Of a DNA stretch of 64,000 bases, positions 45,049-53,455 are shown piece by piece. A model generated the notes under the pieces. The model was not told the origin of the DNA and did no database searches. It saw nothing but the letters and a program-made list of their open reading frames with translations. The DNA comes from Bacteroidales bacterium (GTDB lineage: Bacteria > Bacteroidota > Bacteroidia > Bacteroidales > UBA932), in NCBI GenBank assembly GCA_017415715.1, contig JAFQFD010000012.1, positions 1 through 64,000 of the forward strand, written 5' to 3'. Each line of letters opens with the position of its first letter. The stretch's first letter is position 1. The position numbers and the translations under genes are program-made.

Positions 45049-45936
45049 ATGAACAATCTATGCCGGGACATATCAGACTTTCTCGAGAGCGAAGGCTTTG
45101 CGAATTCCGTACATGATCTCGATGGAGTTCCCGTCATCAGCGCGAAGAGCGCCAGGGGCGACATTCGCAAAATACTGCCCGTCAGCATATTGTCCGGATC
45201 TATCCAGGACGCGGAAGCACACAGCAATGCACTGGCGGAGTGGATGAAAGGCATCGACGAGAAGTTCATAATCATCACAGAAGACAGATGGAACAGGCAG
45301 CAGGAAATGATGAAGGCCAGGCTGCTCGCCCATCTGGAAAGGTTCACCTCCCTATACGCCCGCAACTGCGAGATCCGGAGGATCGACAAACCGACCGCCG
45401 CAGCCTTTCTTCAGGCATGCCACAGCTACGGCGACGCCTCATGCAGATACCGATACGGAATGTTTCTGAAAAGGCACACAGGACATCTGGCCCGGAGCGG
45501 CGGCCTGCCGCCAGGCACTCTGGTCGCCGTCGCAGAGTTCTCCAACGCCCGCAGATGGATCAAGGACGGACAGGAGATAAGGTCCTATGAATGGACGCGT
45601 TACGCATCGCTCCCCGGAGTCCGCATCAGCGGAGGCATGGGCAGGATGCTCCATCATTTCATCAAGGAGACAGCTCCGGATGACATCATGAGTTATGCGG
45701 ACCTGGAATGGTCAGAAGGCAATGCTTATGAGCAGCTCGGCTTTGTCGCTGAGGGAGTCAAGGAGCCTGTAACGTTTACTGTTGACGCCCTGTGGAGGAG
45801 ATGCCCGGTCAGGCCGGGCATGACGGGAGTGGCCGGGAAGACCGAGAAGGCCGGGATGGCCGACGGGGCGGAGGTTCGGTATTTCAGGAACTTCGGAAGC
45901 CGAAAATACCGTCTCAAACTTACCGACTATAAATAA
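45049..45936 (+). CDS. uncharacterised GNAT-like protein with a repeat-derived insertion
   Basis: A 295-residue protein of unknown function, started at the ATG (45049) that follows the -7 box; the open frame extends further upstream through umuD but that part is not transcribed from this promoter. Residues about 160-250 (TLVAVAEFSNARRWI, SYEWTRYASLPGVRISGGMG, DIMSYADLEWSEGNAYEQLGF) resemble the acyltransferase/Mom-like fold, a tentative match. Near the C-terminus, VRPGMTGVAGKTEKAGMADG is encoded by a GC-rich tandem repeat (45806-45873) that looks inserted in frame before the closing FRNFGSRKYRLKLTDYK. Sharing a damage-type promoter region with umuDC, it may act in DNA stress. Confidence 0.6.
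   Translation: MNNLCRDISDFLESEGFANSVHDLDGVPVISAKSARGDIRKILPVSILSGSIQDAEAHSNALAEWMKGIDEKFIIITEDRWNRQQEMMKARLLAHLERFTSLYARNCEIRRIDKPTAAAFLQACHSYGDASCRYRYGMFLKRHTGHLARSGGLPPGTLVAVAEFSNARRWIKDGQEIRSYEWTRYASLPGVRISGGMGRMLHHFIKETAPDDIMSYADLEWSEGNAYEQLGFVAEGVKEPVTFTVDALWRRCPVRPGMTGVAGKTEKAGMADGAEVRYFRNFGSRKYRLKLTDYK
45806..45873. repeat. GC-rich imperfect tandem repeat inside a coding region
   Basis: Three imperfect units of 18-19 bases beginning GGCCGGG (GGCCGGGCATGACGGGAGT, GGCCGGGAAGACCGAGAA, GGCCGGGATGGCCGAC). They resemble the CGGAATGAC repeats at 63900-63978. The length keeps the reading frame open. Confidence 0.5.
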
Positions 45937-45943
45937 ATTTTCC

Positions 45944-45951
45944 TATCTTTG
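45944..45951 (+). promoter_or_regulatory. purC -7 box
   Basis: TATCTTTG, exact consensus, 39 bp upstream of the purC ATG at 45991. Confidence 0.5.
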
Positions 45952-45990
45952 TGGATTGGGTAATTATGAAATAATTAAACTTAAATACAT

Positions 45991-46935
45991 ATGGAAGCAA
46001 TTGTAAAGACAGATTTCAGTTTTCCCGGCCAGACCGGTCACTATGTAGGCAAGGTTCGCGATGTATACAGCATTGGCAATGAATACCTTGTCATGGTCGT
46101 ATCTGACCGCATTTCAGCATTTGACGTCGTACTTCCGAAGGGAATTCCTTTCAAGGGACAGGTCCTCAACCAGATCGCCGCCAAGTTCCTTGACGCGACT
46201 GCTGACATCCTTCCTAACTGGAAGATCGCGGTTCCGGACCCTATGGTGACCGTAGGACACAAGTGTGAGCCTTTCAAGGTGGAGATGGTCATCCGCGGAT
46301 ACCTTTCAGGACATGCCTGGAGAGAGTACAAGGCAGGAAAGCGCACAATCTGCGGTGTGGAGATGCCTGAGGGAATGGTCGAGAACCAGAAGTTCCCTGA
46401 GCCTATCATCACTCCTACAACCAAGGCTGCAGAAGGCCACGACGAGGACATTTCAAAAGAGGAGATCATCGCCCAGGGCATCGTAAGCAAGGAAGACTAC
46501 GAGCAGCTCGAGGCATACACCCGTGCGATCTTCCAGAGAGGAACAGAGATCGCCGCAAAGATGGGACTCATCCTCGTGGACACCAAATATGAGTTCGGAA
46601 AGAAAGACGGACAGATCTATCTCATGGACGAGATCCACACTCCTGACTCATCACGCTATTTCTATGCAGAGGGCTATCAGGAGCGCCTCGCTGCAGGTCA
46701 GAAGCAGAAGCAGCTCTCAAAGGAGTTCGTACGCGAATGGCTCATGGCCAACGGCTTCCAGGGCCAGGAAGGCCAGCAGGTTCCTGAGATGACGGAAGAG
46801 ATCGTAAACGGCATCACCGACCGTTATGTAGAGCTCTACGAAAACATCACAGGAGAACAGTTCGAGAAGGCGGAAGGCACTGATATCAATGCCCGCATCG
46901 AAAAGAACGTGACAGACTTCCTCGCAACACTCTAA
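45991..46935 (+). CDS. purC: phosphoribosylaminoimidazole-succinocarboxamide synthase
   Basis: Joins aspartate to CAIR in purine biosynthesis, using ATP. The 314-residue protein has [28 protein letters not shown]-type SAICAR synthetase motifs, [36 protein letters not shown] and [19 protein letters not shown]. Length fits the longer Bacteroidetes/yeast-type form. It precedes an esterase and two secreted nucleases, which may be read through from the same promoter (10-bp gap to the next gene). Confidence 0.96.
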   Translation: MEAIVKTDFSFPGQTGHYVGKVRDVYSIGNEYLVMVVSDRISAFDVVLPKGIPFKGQVLNQIAAKFLDATADILPNWKIAVPDPMVTVGHKCEPFKVEMVIRGYLSGHAWREYKAGKRTICGVEMPEGMVENQKFPEPIITPTTKAAEGHDEDISKEEIIAQGIVSKEDYEQLEAYTRAIFQRGTEIAAKMGLILVDTKYEFGKKDGQIYLMDEIHTPDSSRYFYAEGYQERLAAGQKQKQLSKEFVREWLMANGFQGQEGQQVPEMTEEIVNGITDRYVELYENITGEQFEKAEGTDINARIEKNVTDFLATL

Positions 46936-46945
46936 TTTCAAAGAA

Positions 46946-48391
46946 ATGAAGCGCCTTATAACATCCATAGCTCTGGCCCTCCTGCTTTGTGCAGCATCGG
47001 AGGCGAAGCTCACCGTATCAAGCATCTTCACAGACAGCATGGTCCTTCAGCAGAACACCGAAGCGGCCATCTGGGGAAAAGCTGATGCAGGCTCACAGAT
47101 TACAGTAACGACTTCATGGAACGGAAAGTCATACCGCGCCAAGACAGATTCTGACGGAAGATGGGAAGTGAAAGTAACGACTCCAGCGGGAAGTTACAAG
47201 CCATACAGCGTCACAGTAAAAGGCAACGGAGGTTCAATCACCCTGAACGACGTTCTCATCGGAGAGGTATGGCTCGCATCAGGACAGAGCAACATGGAGA
47301 TGCCGATGAGAGGTTTCTACAATTCTCCTGTCGAGCATGCGCAGGAATACATCTGCGCGCCTGCCGCAAAGGAAAAGGTGAGAATGTTCCATGTGCATGT
47401 AAAGCAGTCTTATGAGCCGCTTGAAGAGGTTGCGGATTCGAAATGGGTCGGAGCCGAGCCGTCGACCGTACAGTGGATGAGCGCCACAGCATACTTCTTT
47501 GCAAACAGACTTAACAGAATGCTTGACATTCCGGTAGGTATTGTCTCTTGCGCATATGGCGGAGCAAGGATCGAGAGCTGGACTCCGAAGGAGATCCTCG
47601 AGACTTATCCGGACGAGGACCTCAGCCGTGAGACCATAGAGGCGATGACACATTATCATCGTCCATATCTGGCATACAATGCAATGCTCTGTCCGGTAAT
47701 GGGATACACCATCAAGGGATTCATCTGGTACCAGGGATGCTCGAATGTCGGAAAGCACGAGCAGTTCTGCGAGAGGATGAGCAACATGGTCAACCATTGG
47801 AGAGAGTGCTGGGATGACACTGAGGCAAAGCTGCCGTTCTACATGGTGGAGATCGCGCCGTACAGATACAAGCCTCAGACCGAGACCAGCTACGCCGCTC
47901 TGCTTCGTCAGGCTCAGCACGAGGCGGCCCGTCAGATCCCGAACAGCGCCATCGTCGTGACCAATGACCTCGTTGAAAGCTTCGAGCAGGACAATATCCA
48001 TCCGATGAAGAAGCTCGAGGTCGGAGACAGACTTGCAAGACTCGCCCTCAACAGAGACTATGGAATGCACGCAGTTGCATGCTACAGCCCTGAAGCGACC
48101 TCATGCAGGCTTGGAGAAAGACCTAACGAACTCGTTGTATATCTTTCACACAGCGAAAACGGACTCAACAGATGGATGGAAATCGAAGGTCTTGAGGTAG
48201 CAGGCAGCGAAGGCATATTCTACCCTGTGACATATGCCTACTTCGTATGGGGAGAGAATGCACTGCTCGTGAGATCGGAATTCGTTCCGGACCCTTGCCA
48301 GGTACGCTATGGCTGGGGAGACTTCAAGCCGGGCAACCTCAAGAACTGCGAAGGCATGCCGGTATCACCATTCTGGCTAAAGGTTGAATAA
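46946..48391 (+). CDS. sialate O-acetylesterase-like SGNH carbohydrate esterase
   Basis: Removes acetyl groups from sialic acid or other sugars in the periplasm. The 481-residue protein has a signal peptide (MKRLITSIALALLLCAASEA), an N-terminal beta domain (about 22-105) and an SGNH esterase with the nucleophile in VWLASGQSNMEMPMRGF, GIVSCAYGGARIESWTP, WYQGCSNVG and the Asp-His pair in QDNIHPMKKLEVGDRLA. The end of the gene overlaps the nuclease start by one base (TAATG), so they are coupled. No sialidase is nearby; xylan or pectin acetyl groups are possible substrates. Confidence 0.88.
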   Translation: MKRLITSIALALLLCAASEAKLTVSSIFTDSMVLQQNTEAAIWGKADAGSQITVTTSWNGKSYRAKTDSDGRWEVKVTTPAGSYKPYSVTVKGNGGSITLNDVLIGEVWLASGQSNMEMPMRGFYNSPVEHAQEYICAPAAKEKVRMFHVHVKQSYEPLEEVADSKWVGAEPSTVQWMSATAYFFANRLNRMLDIPVGIVSCAYGGARIESWTPKEILETYPDEDLSRETIEAMTHYHRPYLAYNAMLCPVMGYTIKGFIWYQGCSNVGKHEQFCERMSNMVNHWRECWDDTEAKLPFYMVEIAPYRYKPQTETSYAALLRQAQHEAARQIPNSAIVVTNDLVESFEQDNIHPMKKLEVGDRLARLALNRDYGMHAVACYSPEATSCRLGERPNELVVYLSHSENGLNRWMEIEGLEVAGSEGIFYPVTYAYFVWGENALLVRSEFVPDPCQVRYGWGDFKPGNLKNCEGMPVSPFWLKVE

Positions 48392-50016
48392 TGACCAAGA
48401 AAATCACATCACTTCTTGTATTGTTCCTCATGCTCACAGCATGTGGACCGGACAGTCCTGTGATTCAGGACCCGGACACAGACGGCACGGAACAGGGTCC
48501 TGTAAATCCAGGACCGGAGGACCCAGATCCTGAGACGCCAGGACCGGAGGATCCTGAAGCACAGTCTGCGTTCTATGTTGAGGTGGCAGAGTCGCTTTCA
48601 GACTGGAGCGGAGATTACCTCATCACATATTCGACAAGCGGTTCCATCCTCGTGTTTGACAGCTGGAACGGAGATACTGCCGGAGGTTCCGAGAATGACA
48701 TCCATGCTTCTCTCACGGCAGATGGCATCCCTGCTGAGAACGGAGACCCATATAAGGCGGTAGTCACAAAATCCGGCAGCGCATATACAGTCTATGTGAC
48801 CGGGATCGGATATATCGGACTTGAGAGCAGCAAAAATGCCCTCAACAAAGCTTCCGGCATACCTTCCGGATCGGAAGACAATTACCTCTGGACATTCTCA
48901 TACAAAGATGGAGGAAGTGTCTGGATGCGAAATGTCGCATACGACGGCAGGAGACTCCAATGGAATGCCGACGCAGAGATGTTCAGATGCTATACAGGAG
49001 GGCAGAAAGATCTTACATTCTATCGCAGAAGCACATCAGCAGGCAGCATTCCTGATCCGGACAAGCCGGACACTCCGGATCCGACTCCGGATCCGACTCC
49101 GGACCCTACGCCCGACCCTGATCCGACACCTGATCCTGGAGACGACGAGGATATTCCAGAGCCTGTCCCAGGAGCCAGCGGTCTGTATGGATGGTATGAG
49201 CTTCCTCAGATAAATTATTCGAAATCAGGTTCATACCTGATCGACAGCAACAATAAGGACCTATATTACGCACACCACATGTGCGCAGGTAACGAGAAGG
49301 GTCCTGGCGGAAAGAAGGCCAGGAACTATACAGTATGCTACAGCGCAGAGCACCACTGCCCTGTCTGGGTTGCCGCACCAAGACACAAGATGTATCAGAG
49401 CGGTGCAAGCAGGACCGATGCATACGGCAAAGACCCGAGCATTCCTTCTGACATACAGTACAATTCAAAGAGCACAGGCGGCGGCTGCAACAAGGGACAT
49501 ATGCTCGGTTCGGCTGAGCGTCTCTCCACCACTGCTACAAACAAGCAGGTGTTCTATTATACCAACATAGCGCCTCAGTACTCGAACTCCTTCAATACCG
49601 GTGGCGGAGGATGGAACACCCTTGAAGACTGGGTGGACAAGCAGGTGTGTTCTGACACGCTGTATGTAGTGATCGGAACATATTTCGAGACATACACTGA
49701 TAAACGAGGTTACACAGACTCTCCGAAAACCATTTCATTCGGAGGCAGGAGCGACGTGACACGCCCGTCCATGTTCTACTACATACTGATGAGGACAAAG
49801 AGCGGAAGCAGCGGCAAGCCTCTGTCTCAGTGCAAGTCATCTGAGATCAAGTGCGCGGCATTCGTCAGAAGTCATGCCACACCAAAAGGCGTTGCTGTCA
49901 GTGCCAAAGACCTCATGTCAGTGAGCGACCTCGAGAAGCTTACGGGATTCACATACTTCCCTAACGTGCCGCAGGCGCCAAAAGATACGTACTCAGCATC
50001 AGACTGGGGTCTATGA
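48391..50016 (+). CDS. secreted DNA/RNA non-specific endonuclease, multidomain lipoprotein
   Basis: Predicted to digest nucleic acid outside the cell. The 541-residue lipoprotein (LMLTACGPD) has an Asp/Pro/Gly-rich spacer, a beta-domain (about 65-210; SGDYLITYSTSGSILVFDSW), a second spacer of repeated PDPT units (about 220-255) and a C-terminal NUC1 domain (about 280-530). The nuclease motif is GCNKGHMLGSAERLS (NKGH where DRGH is usual) with YYTNIAPQYSNSFNTGG. The changed first residues of the motif leave the catalytic His in place. It is followed 10 bp later by a second, shorter nuclease of the same family. Confidence 0.88.
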   Translation: MTKKITSLLVLFLMLTACGPDSPVIQDPDTDGTEQGPVNPGPEDPDPETPGPEDPEAQSAFYVEVAESLSDWSGDYLITYSTSGSILVFDSWNGDTAGGSENDIHASLTADGIPAENGDPYKAVVTKSGSAYTVYVTGIGYIGLESSKNALNKASGIPSGSEDNYLWTFSYKDGGSVWMRNVAYDGRRLQWNADAEMFRCYTGGQKDLTFYRRSTSAGSIPDPDKPDTPDPTPDPTPDPTPDPDPTPDPGDDEDIPEPVPGASGLYGWYELPQINYSKSGSYLIDSNNKDLYYAHHMCAGNEKGPGGKKARNYTVCYSAEHHCPVWVAAPRHKMYQSGASRTDAYGKDPSIPSDIQYNSKSTGGGCNKGHMLGSAERLSTTATNKQVFYYTNIAPQYSNSFNTGGGGWNTLEDWVDKQVCSDTLYVVIGTYFETYTDKRGYTDSPKTISFGGRSDVTRPSMFYYILMRTKSGSSGKPLSQCKSSEIKCAAFVRSHATPKGVAVSAKDLMSVSDLEKLTGFTYFPNVPQAPKDTYSASDWGL

Positions 50017-50026
50017 CCCATCGATC

Positions 50027-50938
50027 ATGCGTAGAACGCTCTTCATATCAGTCCTCATAGTTCTGACAGGCATCACTTGTCTGGCACAAAGGCACCCGTC
50101 TGGCTATCTCAAATGCTTTGAGATGCCGGACATCGACGTGTCAGAAAATACGAGGAAAGGTACTGTAAAAGAAATATACGGCACATCAAACGCACTCACA
50201 TACGACATTTCCACAACTCAAAGGATGGTGATTCATACTTTTGCCGACCGTGGAAAGGTTCAAAGGAACTATTCCTTCCTTTATGACTACACAAAGCGCT
50301 GTCCGCTGTGGGTCGCATACCCGATGAACAAAGGATTCTGCAGCAGCGAGGGCAGCAGGACAAATGCATGGTGCGCAGACCCGGCGGTAAATGAGAACAG
50401 ACAGCCGGCTCTGTACAAATCATACTGCTCAGAAGGGAAGCCATACAACAGGGGGCACCTGCTGTCCTCACATGCAAGGACCGGAAACACAGTCGCAAAC
50501 CAGCAGACATTCTACTTCACCAACATGGTTCCGCAGCTCAGCTCCACATTCAACTGCGGAGGCAGCTGCTGGAACGCACTGGAAGAAGCCGAAGTAGCAG
50601 CAACCCCTTATGGCAGAGACACCTTATATGTAGTGACAGGATGCATCTTTGAAGACGGGCACAAGTCTGTCAGGAACAGGAACGACGGCATTGACTGCGC
50701 TGTCCCGGACAGTTTCTTCAAATGCTACATGAAATGCTCTTTTGACTCATCGGGAACGGTGACAAGTGCGAAAGCAATAGGCTACATAATACCGCACAAC
50801 GCCCCAAAGAACACATACTATTCCCTATATGCAGCAAGCATTGACAAGATCGAGTCCATCACAGGATGGGATTTCTTCGCCAATGTTCCTGAAGCCATAC
50901 AGGAAAAAGCTGAAGCCACAATGACAAAAATACTATAA
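50027..50938 (+). CDS. secreted DNA/RNA non-specific endonuclease
   Basis: A 303-residue periplasmic or secreted nuclease of the NUC1 family, with signal peptide (VLTGITCLA-QR). Catalytic motif PYNRGHLLSSHARTGNT, then FYFTNMVPQLSSTFNCGGSCW, as in the upstream enzyme; Cys pairs in this region suggest disulfides. It lacks the spacer and extra domain of its neighbour. The pair probably scavenges extracellular DNA and RNA, a role consistent with their place after purC, though co-regulation is not shown. Confidence 0.9.
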   Translation: MRRTLFISVLIVLTGITCLAQRHPSGYLKCFEMPDIDVSENTRKGTVKEIYGTSNALTYDISTTQRMVIHTFADRGKVQRNYSFLYDYTKRCPLWVAYPMNKGFCSSEGSRTNAWCADPAVNENRQPALYKSYCSEGKPYNRGHLLSSHARTGNTVANQQTFYFTNMVPQLSSTFNCGGSCWNALEEAEVAATPYGRDTLYVVTGCIFEDGHKSVRNRNDGIDCAVPDSFFKCYMKCSFDSSGTVTSAKAIGYIIPHNAPKNTYYSLYAASIDKIESITGWDFFANVPEAIQEKAEATMTKIL

Positions 50939-50943
50939 TCAAT

Positions 50944-51519
50944 ATGAAAGGCACATACATATTCCTTGCTGACGGTTTCGAGATTTCAGAAGCCCTCACT
51001 ACTGTCAACATGCTCCGCAGAGGCGGAATAAACGTAAAGACCGTATCCATATATGACGACAGGATCGTGACAAGTTCAAACCGCATCCCGGTCGTAGCCG
51101 ACATGGCATTCGGAGAGTTCAGGGCATCGACATCCTTCGGTCCTTGCCTGCCGTCAGACGTGATGATCTTCCCTGGAGGAATGCCAGGCTCCGCAAACCT
51201 CGCTGCATTCAAGAAGCTCATGGACATCATGGTGCAGCACTATGAGGAAGGTGGCACAGTGGCAGCCATCTGCGCTGCTCCAAGCGTAGTCCTCACCCTG
51301 CTTCCTTCAATCGAGGGCAAGAAGATGACATGCTACGACGGATTTGAAGAGGCGTTGGGAGCCAAAGGCGCCGTTTACGTCAAGGAAGGCGTCGTGGTTG
51401 ACGGCAACATGATCACAGGCCGCGGACCGGGCTGGGCGCAGGAGTTCGGACTCACTATCCTCGCCCATGTCAAGGGTCAGGAAGTGGCTGAGAAGGTAAA
51501 GGCAGGCCTGATGCTATAA
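50944..51519 (+). CDS. DJ-1/PfpI family protein
   Basis: Cytoplasmic protein of the DJ-1 family, which includes deglycases, chaperones and oxidative-stress sensors. The 191-residue sequence has YIFLADGFEISEALTTVNML at the N-terminus with the conserved Glu, MIFPGGMPGSANLAAFKKL, and the nucleophile elbow VAAICAAPSVVLTLLPSIEG with Cys near 106. TGRGPGWAQEFGLTIL follows. It begins 5 bp after the nuclease stop, so it may be on the same transcript. Confidence 0.9.
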   Translation: MKGTYIFLADGFEISEALTTVNMLRRGGINVKTVSIYDDRIVTSSNRIPVVADMAFGEFRASTSFGPCLPSDVMIFPGGMPGSANLAAFKKLMDIMVQHYEEGGTVAAICAAPSVVLTLLPSIEGKKMTCYDGFEEALGAKGAVYVKEGVVVDGNMITGRGPGWAQEFGLTILAHVKGQEVAEKVKAGLML

Positions 51520-51546
51520 CAAGACAAAGTACTAAAACCATATATT

Positions 51547-52335
51547 ATGTTGGAATTCAAGAACAAGACCGTCCTGATCACGGGCGGCGGAAGTGGCATC
51601 GGAGAGGCACTCGCATATCAGTATGCCGCAAAGGGAGCCAACGTCATCCTCACAGGAAGGCGCTTGGAAACCCTTGAGAAGGTGCAGAAGAAGTGCATCG
51701 AAATGGGAGTCAAGTCATGGTGCAAGACCGTGGATGTAGAGAAGCCGGAGTCGATTGACGAGCTCGTGGCATGGGTGCATGCGGAAGGTCACCTCATCGA
51801 CTTCCTCCTCCTGAACGCAGGCATCTCACAGAGAGCCCTCACACTCGAGACGGACATCAGCGTGGACCGCAGACTCATGGAGGTCAATTATTTCGGAGGA
51901 ATATATCTGGTGAAATGTCTCAAGGACATGTTCATAGAAAGAGGTGTACACATTGCTGTCGTTTCATCAGTGTCGGGAGTGTTCGGTTTCCCTGTACGCT
52001 CAGCATACTGCGCGTCGAAGCATGCAATCCACGGATTCTATGAGACCATAGCCCTCGAATATCCCCAGATCAAGACCACCATCCTCATACCTGGACGCAT
52101 TCACACTGACGTGTCAAAGAACGCCTTGGACGGAAGCGGAAAGGCGACTGGCATCATGGATCCGGGTCAGGCAAACGGCTACGATGTGAACAAGTGCGCA
52201 AAGATTGCGATCAAGGCCATCGCGCGCTGCAAGCACGAGAAGGTGATAGGAGGATTTGACACCATCATGGTGCCGTTCTACAGATATATCACCCCTCTCT
52301 TCCGCCTTATCGCAAGAAATGTTTCAGCTAGGTAA
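51547..52335 (+). CDS. short-chain dehydrogenase/reductase
   Basis: NAD(P)-dependent oxidoreductase of unknown substrate. The 262-residue protein has the classical SDR cofactor motif LITGGGSGIGEALAYQYAAK, FLLLNAGISQ (NAG), the catalytic Ser in VVSSVSGVFG, and Tyr-Lys in SAYCASKHAIHGFYE. The C-terminus is hydrophobic (FYRYITPLFRLIARNVS) and may touch the membrane, as in DHRS7-type SDRs. It lies 27 bp after the DJ-1 gene and 10 bp before a VOC protein. Confidence 0.9.
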   Translation: MLEFKNKTVLITGGGSGIGEALAYQYAAKGANVILTGRRLETLEKVQKKCIEMGVKSWCKTVDVEKPESIDELVAWVHAEGHLIDFLLLNAGISQRALTLETDISVDRRLMEVNYFGGIYLVKCLKDMFIERGVHIAVVSSVSGVFGFPVRSAYCASKHAIHGFYETIALEYPQIKTTILIPGRIHTDVSKNALDGSGKATGIMDPGQANGYDVNKCAKIAIKAIARCKHEKVIGGFDTIMVPFYRYITPLFRLIARNVSAR

Positions 52336-52345
52336 TCTTATTGAT

Positions 52346-53419
52346 ATGGAAAAAAGAAAAGTGATCTGCGGAGTGCAGCAGGTCGGAATCGGAGTAAGAA
52401 ACGTTGAAGAGTCCTGGGCTTGGTACAAGGACGTATTCGGATTTGATATAAAGCTGTTTGGCGACGTAGGCGTTGCGGAGAGGATGCTGCCATATACAGG
52501 CGGCAAGCCTCAGCCAAGATACGCCATCCTCGTGCTCAATCTTCGCGGAGGCGGCGGATTCGAGGTGTGGGAGCCGCGCGAGCGCGAGCTCAACTACATC
52601 CAGTTCACCCCCGAGTTCGGTGATTATGGAATATTCTGCTGCAAGGTGAAGTCACGCGATGTGCGCGCGGCATACGAGGATATGAAGAAGAAGGGTGTAA
52701 ACATCCTTACAACTCCACAGGCAAACCCTGCAGGAAAGGAACATTTCTTCGTCCTGGACCCATGGGACAACCTTTTCGATATCGAGACAGACGACTATTG
52801 CTTCTACAATGAGGACAAGAACACAGGAGGAAACAATGGAGCCATCCTCGGAGTTTCTGACATGGACAAGTCCATCAAGTTCTACGGAGGCATCATGGAT
52901 TATGACAAGGTCGAATATGACGTGACTGAAGTATTCGAAGACCTCAAAGGTGTCCCTGGCGGACAGTACAAGCTACGCAGGGTGATGCTCACACGCTCGA
53001 AGCCGATAGAAGGCCCGCTCAGCCAGGTGATGGGAACATCACATATCGAGCTGGTTCAGAGAATTGAAGAAGAAGGAGTCCCTGCGCCTCGCAAGCTCTA
53101 TGAAGGACGTCTGTGGGGAGACCCTGGATTCATCCACCTCTGCTTTGACGTCAGGAACATGGAGGAGATCCGCAAGGCCGCAGCAGGATTCGGACACGAA
53201 TTCGTATGCGACGGCGGACGCGACTTCAAGATGGGCGAGGCTAACGGACACTTCACATACATCGAAGATCCGGACGGAACACTCATCGAGTTCGTGGAGA
53301 CTTTCAAGATTCCGATCCTCAAGAAATTCGGCATCTACCTGCATCTCGAGAACAGAGACGACCTCAAGCCACTCCCTGCATGGATCCTCAAATGCCTGAG
53401 ATTCATGAAGAGCAAGTAA
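52346..53419 (+). CDS. two-domain VOC (glyoxalase/dioxygenase superfamily) protein
   Basis: A 357-residue protein with two vicinal-oxygen-chelate domains (about 5-150 and 160-320): QVGIGVRNVEESWAWYKDVF and AILGVSDMDKSIKFYGGIMD open each, and HFTYIEDPDGTLIEFVETFK closes the second with a metal-ligand Glu. The substrate is unknown. The ATG at 52346 is chosen because the upstream frame overlaps the SDR gene and has no domain content. A basic hydrophobic C-terminus follows. It ends 5 bp before a strong terminator. Confidence 0.85.
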   Translation: MEKRKVICGVQQVGIGVRNVEESWAWYKDVFGFDIKLFGDVGVAERMLPYTGGKPQPRYAILVLNLRGGGGFEVWEPRERELNYIQFTPEFGDYGIFCCKVKSRDVRAAYEDMKKKGVNILTTPQANPAGKEHFFVLDPWDNLFDIETDDYCFYNEDKNTGGNNGAILGVSDMDKSIKFYGGIMDYDKVEYDVTEVFEDLKGVPGGQYKLRRVMLTRSKPIEGPLSQVMGTSHIELVQRIEEEGVPAPRKLYEGRLWGDPGFIHLCFDVRNMEEIRKAAAGFGHEFVCDGGRDFKMGEANGHFTYIEDPDGTLIEFVETFKIPILKKFGIYLHLENRDDLKPLPAWILKCLRFMKSK

Positions 53420-53423
53420 CATG

Positions 53424-53454
53424 AAAAGACCTTCCGCGGCGGAAGGTCTTTTTC
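53424..53454. terminator. bidirectional terminator between VOC gene and macro-TIR gene
   Basis: A hairpin with arms AAGACCTTCC and GGAAGGTCTT and a short GC loop (about 53426-53450), followed by T on the plus strand and, through the AAAA before it, by T on the minus strand. It closes both convergent transcripts. Confidence 0.75.
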
Positions 53455-53455
53455 G

